From assembly GCA_003342815.1 (NCBI GenBank), contig PTEX01000003.1, positions 1,324,435 through 1,388,434 on the forward strand: DNA of 64,000 bases. The letters are read 5' to 3'. Under the pieces are notes generated by a model that saw nothing but the letters and a program-made list of their open reading frames with translations, did no database searches and had not been told where the DNA came from. The position numbers and the translations under genes are program-made. Source of the stretch: Eudromia elegans. Its lineage: Eukaryota > Chordata > Aves > Tinamiformes > Tinamidae. The stretch's first letter is position 1, and each line of letters opens with the position of its first letter. Positions 27,640 through 40,002 of this stretch are shown here, piece after piece.

Positions 27640-30600
27640 CATCTTCTCCCACTAAGCTATCCCTCTACCAAGACTGTTTTGTGACAGTGCCAGAAACAGA
27701 TTAGTTTAGGAAAAAATAGAGTGGTTTATTTCAAGTTTGGTTTCTTGCCAAAGTAATGGTACTATAACAGGGACTTTGGAGTAAAAGAATAAATCCTACA
27801 AACCTTTCTCTTAACAGGAAACAAAACTGCCTTATCCATTGAGTTTTATTTATATGTGTGCACATCCACAAACACACATCTGTATCACCTGTATCTATAT
27901 AATCTGTCTCTAATACTCACCTAATCTATAAATGTGCATTCTAATCTACATGACTGGACCCCTGTATATTAATAAATAGCGGAAGCTGTAATTTAGCTGT
28001 AAGTTGTAAAAATGTACATAATATATGTTATATGTAACATGAACACATGGATATAAAGCGAGAGCAGAACTATGTAGGAGTAAAAATGAAAATACTTTTA
28101 TTTTGGGAAAGGTAAACCTGGAACATCTAGGTATGTACTACAGTATTTTAAAATTAGCAATAAGAGCAACTCATGCGGAATTCACAAGGAATAGAACAAA
28201 AGTAGAAACATAGTTTTCAAGGTGCTATGTAATATCTTAAAAAAAAACACCCTTTACAATGAGAATATATACAAAGATGGGGAAAAAGAACCCTGAAATG
28301 TAAACATCCCAGAATGAACTATGTTATTCCTAATCACATATGAATAATAACATAGTCATTGCCCTTGTCCTCCCAAAGGAGAACAAAATAATTTGACAGC
28401 CTACAGATATCAGCACGATCCAGAGCCTGGCTTACTGGGGCACCACCTAGAAGTAACAAGAGTGGGGTGCTGGGCAAAGCTCACAAGCGAATGTTGCCCC
28501 TTGACTTACCCCTAAACTCAGGACACCACTTAAAGACACTCAGAACTGCAGAGAAGTGTTTGCTGAGGTACAACAGAAACCCCAGAGAGATGCTCCAGTG
28601 CTTAAATTTTCAAATGAGTTGAGAAAAAGGAATAATTTCTTTATTTGGTCTTCTACTTCAGTCATTCTTTTCTAGTTCTTCTCAGTTGTGGGAAATAGTT
28701 TTATATACCTGCCCTAAAATAGAGCATTCCTCTGCAATCTCTTCACAAATAAATGGAAGGAAGACTAAAATGCAAGTTAAATGATGTAACAGCTAGGTAT
28801 AAAAAAACCCCTGCAGTCTAACCATCAGTCATTCCTATTCTGTTGAAAAACGTTCTTCAAAATGAACCAGAAAAAATATACCACATACAATACAATATAA
28901 TACAGTGGAAAAGAAATTATAGGGCATCTGTATACAAATGTTATTTGAAGTTGTTACTGGAGAAGAAGCACCTGATGACATAGTCTTCAAAATACACAGG
29001 GCCAGACAACTGAAAGGAGTTAAAATGACAAATACTCAACTACAGCAGACTTAGTATGGTCCTTACTGCCACTGAAGAGCCCTGCACCACATCTAGAGTA
29101 GTAAAAAAGTGGGCCTGTGCTCTGACCTTGAGAACCTGCATTTACACACCTAATTTACGGCCTCTCCAAAACAGGCTTTCCTCAGACCTGCTGCCTACTG
29201 GAAATAGTCCGTGACTCATGCCATGTCCTGAATTGTGTCTGGTGTTATCTAGTAATGCCAACTGTCCTGCACTAAGGTGTGCCAAGAAACATGTAAACAG
29301 TCTGAACAGTGTAGATGATCACAGGACAGGGCTTAGTGACACAGCGCTTAGTGATCACAGTGACAGACTGGACATGTCACTGTCACATTTTTCTCTTCTC
29401 GAATCATTACAAAACTTGGACTCTGGTAAAGAGAACACTTCTCCTTTCCCTACCTCATCTGCTAAAATAATACTGCAATGCACCCTTCATTGCTCTTCCT
29501 TCATTGATTTTCCTCACTAATCCACTTTTGAGACAGATATTTTATGTTGGCAGATATAAAAAGCCTCTTCCTCTCTCTTTACTCATCTTGTAAGCTGACA
29601 TCACACCTGTAGGAGTTCTTTTGGAATAAATTACTGCTGGCGTTATGCAAAACTTGCTTTTAAAATGAGTCAGACCCTAGCCCTGAACTGTGTCAGTCTG
29701 TGGCAGAGAGCAGCACACTACATAGCACTTCACTATGCGCTCAGCGACTGCATAACTTCTAACAAATCACATACCACTTTATTCTACAAGAATAAACAAA
29801 GATGTTATTATGAGGGTTTTTTTGTTTTTAATCTAGCAAGAAAGGCAGTTTACTAAATATATTATCTAACACAACTACTCTTCCAATCATTATTAATATT
29901 TCAAACATGAAGGAGAACATACCAATTCTATATTGTTAAAGGGATTTTTGAAAATTTATTTTTGTTTGTTTTTCAGTCTTCCTTACTGCTGAATTGGAAA
30001 TGAGAACATATGATTTTGCTTCTGCACCTGAATTATATGTGTCATACAGAATCAGATTAACACTGATCCTTTGGGGGACTTTTCAGGGGTTTTTTGCCCA
30101 ATATAAATTCAGTATTGTTTATCTTACTCCTCTGGTAAGTGATCCCTAGCTGAAATGAAGCACTTGCACTTCACAGAATGAGTAGGTCAGTGATGTACTG
30201 TCATGTCCCAGGAAATGGATTGTAACTACTTTTCAATTGTTGAAAGAGCTATTTCCTTTTCTTATCACTTGTGAGACTGAGGACTATTGAGAATTTCTTT
30301 TATAGCTTCTAGCAAGCAGGAAAGGAATGTTAATGCTATTTCTTAAAAGCTCTCTATTCATTTAATGAAAAAAAATAACAGAAAGAGGCCAGGGACAGAC
30401 GTGATGTAGGAAATGACATTTCTACAAGACCAATACTTCTGGGCAATGCAACTATTCACCTCGAAAATTACATCACAGAGAGACACTATAAGTTGAAATA
30501 ATAATGACTTAAGTCTCTTGAAACTCTCTCAGCCAAAAATTATTCTATTATCTCATTTGTAATATAAATATCAAGAAGTTAGTAGACTGATTACAGGTTA

Positions 30601-31436
30601 GGTTTATTTTATTGAAATTGTAACAAGAGAGTTGGTGAAAAACAACTGAGTTTGTAAATAATAAATCTTTTTAATGGATTGCTCTAATCACAGAATATTG
30701 ATTTTTTTCATGAGAAATTAATTACTGAATAAAGTAGTCATGATAATGTATTTTGTTAAATATTTTACTTTTCAGAGAAATCATGTGTGCATACATGAAA
30801 ATGAAAGTAACCTACTATTTCTACAATAAGGAAATAACCATTTTAAAGGTATCTTTAATCACAAAACAAAAATACTTCACCAGTTACTGTACACAGGGTG
30901 ACTTAAATTGGATCTTCTCCACTCATTTATACATCCAGCTCTGGATACTCCTGTCCACTGCATTTTACCAACCAATAGATTGATAGCTTTTTCTGTATCA
31001 TACCTAGAAACATTCTAATTGACTACTGTTTCCATAGATAACTAGCAGCTGAATTTTTTGCAGCACTTCACAAGTTTTTAATAAAAGTTTCTTGCTATCT
31101 CCCAAAGAATAAACGGACATTGTTTTTACTCAAAGACACAATTTATAATAAGTTTTTAATTTAAAAAATTCCTTTTATATATGGAACTAAAGCAAACATT
31201 TCACATATGTCTGACTTCAAAAGAAACCTAGAAAGAATGATAGCAAAGGTGCAAAAGTCCTGCATGAGTCATTTCTCATTTTGGTTGGGTATGCATTTAT
31301 AAAACACAAGCAGTTTATGCAAGCTCTGAAAGCTTGGCCCTATGGACACAGGACTCTAGATAAAGCCTTCTTGGAGAATACCATGCCCAATTTTCACATT
31401 TTGGGAGTTGAATATTTTCTTTAAAGAACTGTGGCC

Positions 31437-31455
31437 AAAAAAAAAAAAAAAAAAA
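31437..31455. repeat. poly(A) run, 19 nt
   Basis: Adenine run after gtggcc. No LINE or processed-gene body could be recognised upstream, so it is listed as simple sequence. Confidence 0.9.
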
Positions 31456-32352
31456 GCACCTGCAGCCGCAGCCTTACTGGTAGGTTCAGAGCAGGCCTGC
31501 AGATTCAAAACTGGCAGTGGGCAATTTGACTGAGTGCCCCTTGCAGAACTGCACCACGTGGGTATTTAATGCAAAAGTTAGAATCTATTGCTTGTTTGAA
31601 CATATTCCTGAATTACAGCCTTCCATCAGAAAAAAAGTCAGAGGGGGATCATTCTGCTTTCATTATGAGCGATGCTGACTACATCACAAAATACAACTAT
31701 GCCGCAAGCTTGCTTCCTGTTGGCCAGGCTTATTCCCTGAAGAATTTAACGAAAGCTTTCCAAAATACAAAGCAAACTGTAAATAGATAAAGCAAGCCTT
31801 AAAACTACCCTATGTCCCAAATCTAAAACTACCAGAGAAATAATGTAAAATCAAGTCTGGAAAGCAAGAAAAAAAATAAAAATTGAAGGCATAAACACTC
31901 AAAAAAATACGGAGACAGAAAAAAAACATACTGCCTTGGGGTTTGCCATAGTTTGTCACCCTTATTTATTGCACTAAAATTATCTATAAGAAAAACGTTT
32001 TGTGTAGCAAATAGTGACAGCTAGAAATCTTCTGAAGACAATCTTGTAGGAATGGGACAGCCAGCACTAATGAGACTATGTTAAGGGAAAATGCACACAA
32101 AACACAGAGAAAAACTACATGTCCTGAAAAGACTTTATTTGACTGCTGTAGTCATTATGGATTTCACTATAGCTGCATCGTATATTTCCCTTATCAAAAA
32201 ATGGATTCTTTTGATCAGCAGTGCACAAAGTGGTGCTGCTCAGGCCCCCTGTCCTTCACACTGCTAATACTGCTAATACATAGAGGGTCTAAAGAATAAA
32301 GGAACGGTGGTGTTTCCTCCGTTACTTGTACATTCAAGTTGCCTGAGGATTC

Positions 32353-32366
32353 AAAAAAAAAAAAAA
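32353..32366. repeat. poly(A) run, 14 nt
   Basis: Short adenine run after gattc, with no recognisable retroelement body beside it. Confidence 0.9.
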
Positions 32367-34189
32367 ATCAGGCTCAGAATACACACTGCTAACATCTCAC
32401 AAAACCATTCACTCCCTCTGAACTGATCCTCTGGGGCTATAAGCTAAATGGACATTTGCAAGACATCTGAAGCCATAATTACCTCAACCAAAAAGACACT
32501 ATCTATCTGAGACGTCATAATCTTGCCTGTCTGACTTCTGTCACTTCGACAAAATGACTTTGAGTTACTCTGGGCCTCTTAGGGAGGACATTGGAAAGGC
32601 ATACAGGACACGAAAGACCATCATAAAAGGAAAGTGTTGTGAGGAAATTTGCCTTACATCTTTCTGAACTTGAATTGTTTTTCTGGCCTGGAAAGAGCAG
32701 AGCTCCCTACTAAGGAACTAATGGGTCCACATGATGAAGCATCTCCTTGCTCGTGCTTTATGGATCTTACAGACCTAATTGCCATTAGTCTTGGCTGCTG
32801 CAGCTTCTCAAGACGAGTAAGAGCACCACACTGACACAGTGAGAGTGCTGAGTGCCAGAATGTCCAAATAACATTGGCAAATCACCTGAAAATAAGACAG
32901 ATGGTCTGTGATACCACCTTGGAGCCTTACCTTATAATATGTATTCAAAAAGTAAAAATAAGGTCAACACTGGGCCCGTGACCTTTAGTTAAACTATCAT
33001 AATTGCCAGATGGTTTTGGCAATGTATCTTTCACGGGTGTAGGAAAACATAGTTGGGAGATTTTTCTCTCAGAGAAGAAGAGACTTCAAAGGTCCTTTTC
33101 GCTACTTTTATTCATTTTTCTTTTCTGTACTGCCAACAAACTGGGTTGTTACAATTCAGATAAATATAAAAAGTTTCTAACACTTCTGAGACCTGACTTC
33201 ACTTCTCAACCCATTGTGCCTTTAGGTGCTATTCTGATTGATATTTGCCATAAACATTCTTTTTTTGTCAGAAACACAATTCTGAAGAGATGAACAGTTC
33301 TCTTAAGAAAAAAACCAAGCTACTTACAAGAAGCTGGGGCTTCCATAATACAATTTTCATAAAGACAGACCAGAAAAGCTTGCAATCACCACAGCCTTTA
33401 TCAACAGCAGAGACAGTTTCATTAGGTGACCATACTGAGATTATCCTGTCATGAATCAAAACTCCCCGACCCCTGACAGTCTTCCTAGTGCCCTCCATGC
33501 CTGCTATCCACAGGCTGGTGCTCTCTAAGGAGAGAGATGAAGCAGTCCTGTGTTGAACAACTGAAATCTTGATAGTCTTTCTAGTACATTTCCCAGACAT
33601 GGTTTGCATTCTGTGAAGACACGCAGTTCATCTGGCTTACAGTCCTTGGCCTTCACACCACTGGTATCAGTGATAGATTTGAATACTGGAGATTTAATAG
33701 ACTTCAATATTGAGAATACTGAGTTTATCCCAAGTGGCCTTGAACTGATATGGCTAAGGGGTTGTCATAACTGTAAATATTTTAGGGCAGATGGACCATC
33801 CAATTAATTCCAAGTAAATGCCTCAAAAACATTTGACTTGAAATAGAATTTTGAAAAACAAGAGCCTAACCCATAGTTGTTTTCCTATTACTAACGGGAA
33901 ACACCGACAATGTATCTATAGTGGGACAAAATCACTATCAATATTTTTAAAAATATTTTCATGAAGTAGCAAGAAGAAAATTTACATTTGATTATTTTTC
34001 ATGTTATCTCTACTTCTTGCATGTCTCAAGGGCTTTCCCTATGCACTGTTTTTAAAAAGTAATAATGTGGAGTTTGCAAATAACCTTTAGTAAAGGGAAT
34101 AACACATCCATGTTTCTGGACATGTCTTAATAACACATGCAAACATTAATAACACTTCCCAGTCCTCCTTAAACAAACCCGAGCAAACA

Positions 34190-34542
34190 GCGCTCACTGG
34201 AGAAGGCTGCAAGGGGACCTGATCACTCAAGGGAGGGAGTGAGGAGGATGGGGCTGGCCTCTTCTCAGTGCTGGCCAGCGACAGGACTAGAAGGAACAGC
34301 CACAAACCAAAGCACAAAAAGTTCCACAGGAACTTAAGGAAAAATTTCTTAACAGTGAGGGTGACAGAGCACTGGAACAGGCTGCCCAGAGAGGTGGTGG
34401 AGTCTCCTTCTCTGGAGATCTTCAAAACCCGCCTGGACACCACCCTGTGCCACATGCTCTAGGGGACCCTGCGTGTGCAGGGGGGTTGGGCTAGATGACC
34501 TCTACAGGTCCCTTCCAACCTTAAGCATTCTGCGATCCTGTG
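34190..34542 (+). mobile_element. CR1 LINE 3' fragment
   Basis: This is a 5'-truncated CR1 copy in plus orientation, antisense to RIMS2. It has the usual order: gagaaggctgcaaggggacct, a degenerate middle, aggaaaaatttcttaacagtga, actggaacaggctgcccagag, gtggtggagtctccttctctgg, cctggacaccaccctgtgc, ctagatgacctctacaggtc, ccttccaacc and a decayed terminal cattctgcgatcctgtg. It contains an open frame of about 64 codons that is just a remnant of the reverse-transcriptase C-terminus, not a gene. Confidence 0.93.
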
Positions 34543-35479
34543 TCATTGCATGATCTATCAGTCTGCCTTGTACTGCTCTTTTGCGAAAAGACTGATCACA
34601 CAGTGGGGAAACAGTCCCTAGCTCCAATTTTCCCATATAAAAAAGGCATCTGTCCTGTTTTGCTAGAAACATTAGGGATCATTAAGGTGTTTCAATCATT
34701 AGTGCAGTTGGAGCAACGAATATAATTACCCTGAAATAGCTTTAAGAAACCAAATAGCACATGCACATTGCAAACACATACGTAATGGTCGCTATCTCTT
34801 GCACTTTTTTTTATATTTTTTGCCAGAATTTAAGTTTTCATGGAATGTTACTGGTCTCCACTGCTACTGAGGAGTTTGTTCATACTGAATTGCCTGCTTT
34901 TTCATCCAGCTTTACAAAAACTGCATTTAATTGATAATAGCTGCAATCAGTGTGGAAGACTGATTGAAAATTGAAATACTAAAGTTACAATATAAAGGAA
35001 ATGTAAGAAACAAATGCTCATCAGGAACCAGTTTCAAAACCTATATATAATTAAATTCTCTAATATTTTCAACTGACTCACACACACAGACGAAAACTAA
35101 AAAAGGAAGGGAACTTGGGCTGCATCTTTACCAATCACAAAAGAAATGACATGGAAAGCATAAAGAACTGTTAGGAAGAGAGCAATTTGTGTGTTTAAAG
35201 TTGTTCTCGCTGCTTCCTGTGCTATGGAGTGCCTCTGAAGAAATGATTTTTCCTACTACAAATTAATTCTCTCCTTCTTCAGTTCTATCATCTTCCTTAT
35301 AATTGACTGCCTTTATCCTTCTTTTAGTTTTCATTTATTTTTTCTCACGCAGGATCACATTTATTTCTTCCACAATATAGTACAATATGTGATCTATTCT
35401 GCTCTTGTACTATCTGTGCATTCTCCTCTTCACACTTTTCTCCTCCTTCTACCCTGGCATGCATGTTGAAATTCCTCAC

Positions 35480-36270
35480 TGGCTCTCTTGCTCTCATTTG
35501 CCTAAGTGACTGCATGCAAGCCTGACCTCCCTTTCTCCCATCTCTCTCATTTTCCTTACTCTTACTTCTAGCCACCTGCCCACCACTGGCTCTTTTCTCA
35601 AGCAACAGAAACATACTTTGACATATTCCTTTAAAAAGCAAAAACAGATGCTTTACTCTTGCTTTCTCTTCACCATTTCTGCACCAATTGAACCCTTTGT
35701 TTAGAATAGCCCTGCTGAACCTTTGTTCTCCAGTTCCACTTCAGCCTGTTCCCAAACTTTCGCCTTTTTCATTCATCTGAAATTGCCTCAGCTAAAGTCT
35801 TTAATGATCTAGGATTTGGAAAATACACTCTACTCTCCCTTGCTTTGCCATAATTAACTATCTCTTTCTGAAATGCTGTCCTCCTTCAGCCTCCGTAGTG
35901 CATTGTCTCTTGAATTTTCTCTTTCTCTAGTCATTCGTTCAACCTACCTCTAGTAGAGTCTCATTCGCTGTTCTCTCACATATCTGTCCCTCGACAGCTT
36001 GTCCTATCAGGCTTTATCACTGCAATCTCCAAGCCCAACACACCTTCAGCAACAGTTCATCAAAATATCACCCCTTCTGCACTGATAATTCACAGAACTC
36101 CTCTCCCCTCTAGTCTTTTCCTGCCTACATGGCAACCTCTTTCTTCAGCACCTCCCAGTGAAACACCGATTTCAATTCTGTATTGCTGACCTCCGTATTT
36201 CCCTCTGAGACTTGTATTTAAACATCACGTACAAAAGTGAAATCCAGCTTCATGACTACAGTTACTGCAT
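35480..36270 (+). mobile_element. possible ancient CR1/L3-type LINE ORF2 fragment
   Basis: The plus strand is strikingly CT-rich for about a kilobase. Short blocks resemble the reverse-transcriptase region of old amniote CR1/L3 LINEs: gcctcagctaaagtctttaatgatct resembles the 'TKVSNDL' region, and near the right end a stretch around aaacatcacgtacaaaagtg resembles the 'LNMSKTE' region further along. All frames are broken. The resemblance is from memory and weak, so a plain pyrimidine-rich tract remains possible. Confidence 0.33.
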
Positions 36271-38624
36271 ATTGATACGACATCAAAAACTATCATGATT
36301 ATCAGAATTAATATTTTGGGTTGATATTTAGAAAAAAAATATGAAAAGTTAAGATTTAGACTAGTCAAAAACAGATTTCTTGCAATTAAAAATTATGATT
36401 GCTCATATATTATATCTAAGAGATCTAGATCTCTTGTTCCTGATATCATCAGGGAATTACTTATCTAATAGACTAAAAGTAAGCTGAATAAGAATTCATA
36501 ACACCTTCCATTTAAGCCAAATACTTAGCAGCACTGACACATAACAACTGTGCATAAGGAATACTTAAAACTTACATCAGGAAAGCATGCTTCATGCTTT
36601 GGGTTTACTAACATGCCTTACCAAAAAGGACACGATTAAGTGTTAGTTGTACCTCAACCATATGCCATTTTTTAGTTTTACAAGGTTTAGTGAAAGCAAA
36701 TGTGTCTCTATAGCTATTTCTACCTAGAAGATGTACAAACGTTTTATACTCCAGGACTCCAAAAGCTAATGCAGCGTGTTCCCTAATCTCACTTAGACTG
36801 GACTTCAGTAAATGCAGATGAGCTCATATATAAAGTTTTATAAGACTGCTTAGAAAATATTAAAAATATGAGCACATACTGCACCATACTGAAAGGAAGC
36901 TGGATATGCAGCAACTATTCTTTTTATTCACAACATTTATACCAGGAGTAGGCAAAGTGGGCGAGGGACTGATTTTGATGGCTAGGGCAGCCATCTTACA
37001 CAAAGTCACTGCAGAGCAGCCACTTCCCAGCAAACAACTCCTCACTCGTGCTGCGCTCCTGAAGGCGGAGACCAGCTAGAAGGCAAAGGGGTGAGCTGGA
37101 ATGGGGAACAAGAAGTTGCACCTCAAAGACTTTTGTTTCTGTAAGGGTCAACACACTTAACTAAAGGTTGAATGAGGGAATAGGTCATTTAAAAGAGGCA
37201 GGATCTTTGGATCCCATCAAACTGGGAACTTACTGGGATTCTGGAGAAAAGAAAAAAGGTCTTCAAAACATAGTTTCCTGAAAGGTTCCTTTAAAAGTCC
37301 CTGGAGCAAGAATACAAGACAATCTTAAAATCAGCTGTTTAGAAACAGATGATTTTGATGAATTCTAAAATGCATTCACATGAGTACAGGAATGATGACA
37401 CAATATACAGAAGTGGTAGTATGGTTATTTTGCCCCATACAAACCCAGCCTGAACACTGCCTATTTTGATTCTTTTTTATATCACTTTGAGAATTGTTTA
37501 AGAATTCTTTTTTCTCCATTCCACTGCAGGTGAACTGGTTTGGGTTCATCTCTATTTAGAAAGAACATTTTATGAGAGCAATTATTTGTTAGAAATGAAA
37601 GAAACAAGTGTGTGTATGCGTGTGTGAATGAGTATACGTACAAGCAGGTACACACATATATGTGTAACAATGGAAGAAAGTGAAATGCAGTCTCTCTGAT
37701 ACTGCAGAATGCCCTATGCTTACCCTAGTATATATTGGCACACTGTAAAGACATAAGTTATCTATAAGCAGTATAATATTAGAAGATTAAAAGAAAGATT
37801 ATTTTTCTGTGATTTTTTGCCATTCCTACATGATGAAAAGATGTTCAAGAATATTCAGAAAATCTCAAACTCTTTTTTTGCTAATAAGAACAACTATTGT
37901 ATTTTTCATAATGTGATTACATGGATTTTGCAATACAAAATGTTGCACATTTACAATAAAAGTCATGGTTCAATAGTGGTGAAAAGTGTCAATCTAGAAT
38001 ATTAGCTGATAAAATCAGAGCCAATTGTGCTGAAATGTTTCTGGACACAATACAGCAGCAGAAGTACATAACCCTTCCACAATACAGCAACCCACGATAT
38101 TACTCACACTGAGGAAAAAAAAAGAAAAAAGACTGCTTATGCATGTAAATTGTCTATCAATATGCACATTTATCACCTACACAAGGAGAATTTTAAAAAA
38201 TCCAACACTTCGTTAGTACTGCCGCAAATTAAAAGAAATGAAAAGTAAAGATGGCTTTGATATTGATGAGATATGACACAACAAAAGATTTCTACCCTGA
38301 AATAACAATTCAAATATGGAATATAAAGAAGTATCTCACAATTCCTATTGTTTATATAGTCAAATGCAAACTCTACTCTAAATCAATTTAAAGAATAACA
38401 TGCTGTAGTTCCATGCATAATAAAGAGCAAATTGACTGTGCTGCATCATTTGGTATGCAGAACAAGTTCACTGGACTTGGAGTGAAACTTGCTTAAACAG
38501 AAAAGTTTCATGGTTGCAGAGAACACAGACAGCACACTATGCAAAGGGGGAAAAAGGGAAGGAGAGTGGGGTCCAGGTACAAGAGGAAAAAGAACAGCTC
38601 TACAAAAAAAGAAATACAGTTTAC

Positions 38625-38858
38625 CTGACATCCTCCTTCCCTTCCTCAGCTTCATCCTCTTCAGTCTTTTCCTCATGCCCTGATCCTTTGATTTCTTCCT
38701 TATCACATTTGTCTGCTTTCTCTCGCCCTTCCTCTTTTTCATTGATTTCTTGCTCCTTTGCTTTTTTCTCCTCCTCTTTTTCCTCCTCCTCAACAAACAC
38801 CTCATCTTGTTCATCCCCTTCCAGCCCTCCCTCTTTTTTTTCCTCTATATCCCTTGTC
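38625..38858 (-). CDS. RIMS2: candidate 234-nt Glu-rich cassette exon of RIMS2
   Basis: In the transcript a pyrimidine-rich region ends in TTTGGCTTCGGAAG, then comes an open segment closed by a strong donor, GTCAG|GTAAAC. The frame runs into a stop within the donor, so it is open exactly over the exon. It enters and leaves in phase 2, so it fits between the 173-nt and 242-nt exons: KKI-R-TRDIEEKKEGG at the start and GKEDV-S-VFTSK at the end. The 77 whole codons include about 29 Glu, 7 Asp and 13 Lys, for a net charge near -20, with one Cys. The coding strand is purine-rich but not a simple repeat: it includes VFVEEEE, QEINEKEEG, DKCDKEE and KGSGHEEKTEEDEAEE. The product would be a disordered or coiled acidic insert before C2B. 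I do not remember it from mammalian RIM2. The alternative is a polypurine tract that happens to be open. Confidence 0.58.
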
Positions 38859-38886
38859 CTTCCGAAGCCAAAAAAATAGGATAAGG

Positions 38887-38892
38887 CATGCA
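38887..38892 (-). promoter_or_regulatory. UGCAUG motif, proximal, upstream of the Glu-rich exon
   Basis: A second TGCATG lies 29-34 nt upstream of the candidate acceptor, within its pyrimidine-rich region, where a bound RBFOX protein could compete with U2AF. A third copy in the transcript sense lies at 38412-38417, about 210 nt downstream of the donor. Three copies in roughly 530 bases exceed the chance rate of about one per 4 kb. Confidence 0.42.
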
Positions 38893-38933
38893 AAGGGAAA
38901 AAGAAAGAATAAAGTTAGGTTCACAGAGAAGAG

Positions 38934-38939
38934 CATGCA
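38934..38939 (-). promoter_or_regulatory. UGCAUG motif, distal, upstream of the Glu-rich exon
   Basis: CATGCA on the plus strand is TGCATG in the transcript, 76-81 nt upstream of the candidate exon. RBFOX proteins bind this hexamer. Upstream placement generally favours skipping. Confidence 0.4.
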
Positions 38940-39829
38940 TGAGGTCACAAGAAAGGATATGTAAAAGAAGAAAAAAAAGAAAAAGAAATATGCAGTGATA
39001 AATTTAAACATGCTGGCTAACCCTTCGGCCTAGTCTAGATCAATTTGGAATTGGGTTTTTTTCTTAGGACAGACTTTTAAGTACCTCTTTGAAGGGATTT
39101 AAACAAGAATTGTATAGCAATACATCATATATACAGAACTGTAAGTAAGACAAACACCATTTGGTCCTAACTGTGCTCATACAAACCAAGAGATGTGTAA
39201 ATCATTTGTCAGAATCATTTCTCTTGAAAGGACATATTTCTGTGAATTAATAATTTGACCTGATATCAATCTTTTCTTCAAGGTACATATGGGTTAAAAC
39301 TATCTTTCACTCACTCTGAACCGCAAGTCCCTCTGAGTGCACGCAGGGTGCAGATGAAGGAGGTTGGGACTATTTTGCTCACAGATGGTATGTGGACATC
39401 TTGTCAAAAATTAATTCACAGTGGATATATATCTGTTCAAATATTAAATAAGACTTGTGCTAAAGTAAAACAGCTCTAGTCTAAAAAGTAAATTAAGGTG
39501 TTTCTCACCTTGCTGGCAAGAAATTGCAAGTTAAACTGACTTTCTGCCACACTAAGTATTTTATCAAACTGTTTTCAAAAAATGCAAATCTAGGTGTACC
39601 CAGAGTCTGCTGACAGCAGACATTCTTGATCCTACATGTTAATACAACTCAAGATGGCAAACTTTGCTCAAAACAAATAGCATAGAAAATTCAAAAAGCA
39701 TTCAGCACAGAAAAGTATCAAAGGAACTGTGTTTCACAAATTTCCCACAGGTTTCAATTTAGGCAGACACAGACACTGAACTGTGATCAGCTACTTAAGC
39801 ACGGTGGCCATGGCTGGTGTTGAGCTCAC

Positions 39830-40002
39830 CTTATTTTCTTGTTTCCCCTTGGTCGCTCTGACTGGACGGACATGTAGCTGGTGCTGCTGAACCGCGAGGC
39901 ACTGCTGGTCCTTGACACGGCCGAGACGTCGCTGACGTCGCTGTCCGAAGACTTATTGGAAACATTGTCGGAGCCTCGCTGAGGGTCCCGTCCTGACCGA
40001 TA
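39830..40002 (-). CDS. RIMS2: RIMS2 173-nt Ser-rich linker exon
   Basis: The acceptor TCTTGCAG is followed by TAT CGG, and the exon encodes 57 residues plus two bases (AG). The donor is AAG|GTGAGC. The product starts YRSGRDPQRGSDNVS, carries the highly conserved core SSDSDVSDVSAVSRTSS and ends SVQSERPRGNKKI. The dense Ser/Asp composition with SRTSSASR is a probable phosphorylation-rich, disordered linker. It enters in phase 0 and leaves in phase 2. Its AG joins either the T of the 242-nt exon (Ser, giving KKI-S-VFTSK) or the G of the Glu-rich candidate exon (Arg). Its length is not a multiple of three, so skipping it alone would break the frame; it is probably constitutive in forms that contain this region. 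Confidence 0.95.

Larger units (their letters stand above)
22936..38624 (-). other. RIMS2 intron
   Basis: About 15.7 kb of intron. It contains two CR1 fragments (27.1 and 34.2 kb), homopolymer runs at 26.8, 31.4 and 32.4 kb, a 13-bp tandem duplication at 25.0 kb, TG/CA-rich simple sequence around 37610-37665 and a pyrimidine-rich kilobase at 35.2-36.3 kb. A plus-strand open frame of 100 codons at 29218-29520 shows no recognisable domain. No further RIM exon or RNA gene was found. Confidence 0.7.
38859..39829 (-). other. short intron between the Ser-rich and Glu-rich exons
   Basis: About 970 nt if the Glu-rich exon is used, otherwise part of a 16.9-kb intron. The part near the candidate exon is pyrimidine-rich in the transcript (38860-39000) and includes two UGCAUG motifs. 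No other coding or repeat feature is seen. Confidence 0.65.

Noticed and set aside
27266..27652. Minus-strand open frames of 60-128 codons
   Set aside because: They lie entirely inside the plus-oriented CR1 fragment and are antisense shadows of it.
29218..29520. Plus-strand open frame of 100 codons with a Ser/Asp/Leu-rich middle
   Set aside because: The middle comes from local cttagtga/gtgacag-type near-repeats. No family was recognised and no splice or promoter context seen.
38514..38879. Plus-strand Ser/Phe/Pro-rich open frame of 121 codons
   Set aside because: It is the complement of the purine-rich Glu-rich exon. Long Ser-rich frames are expected opposite Glu-rich coding DNA.
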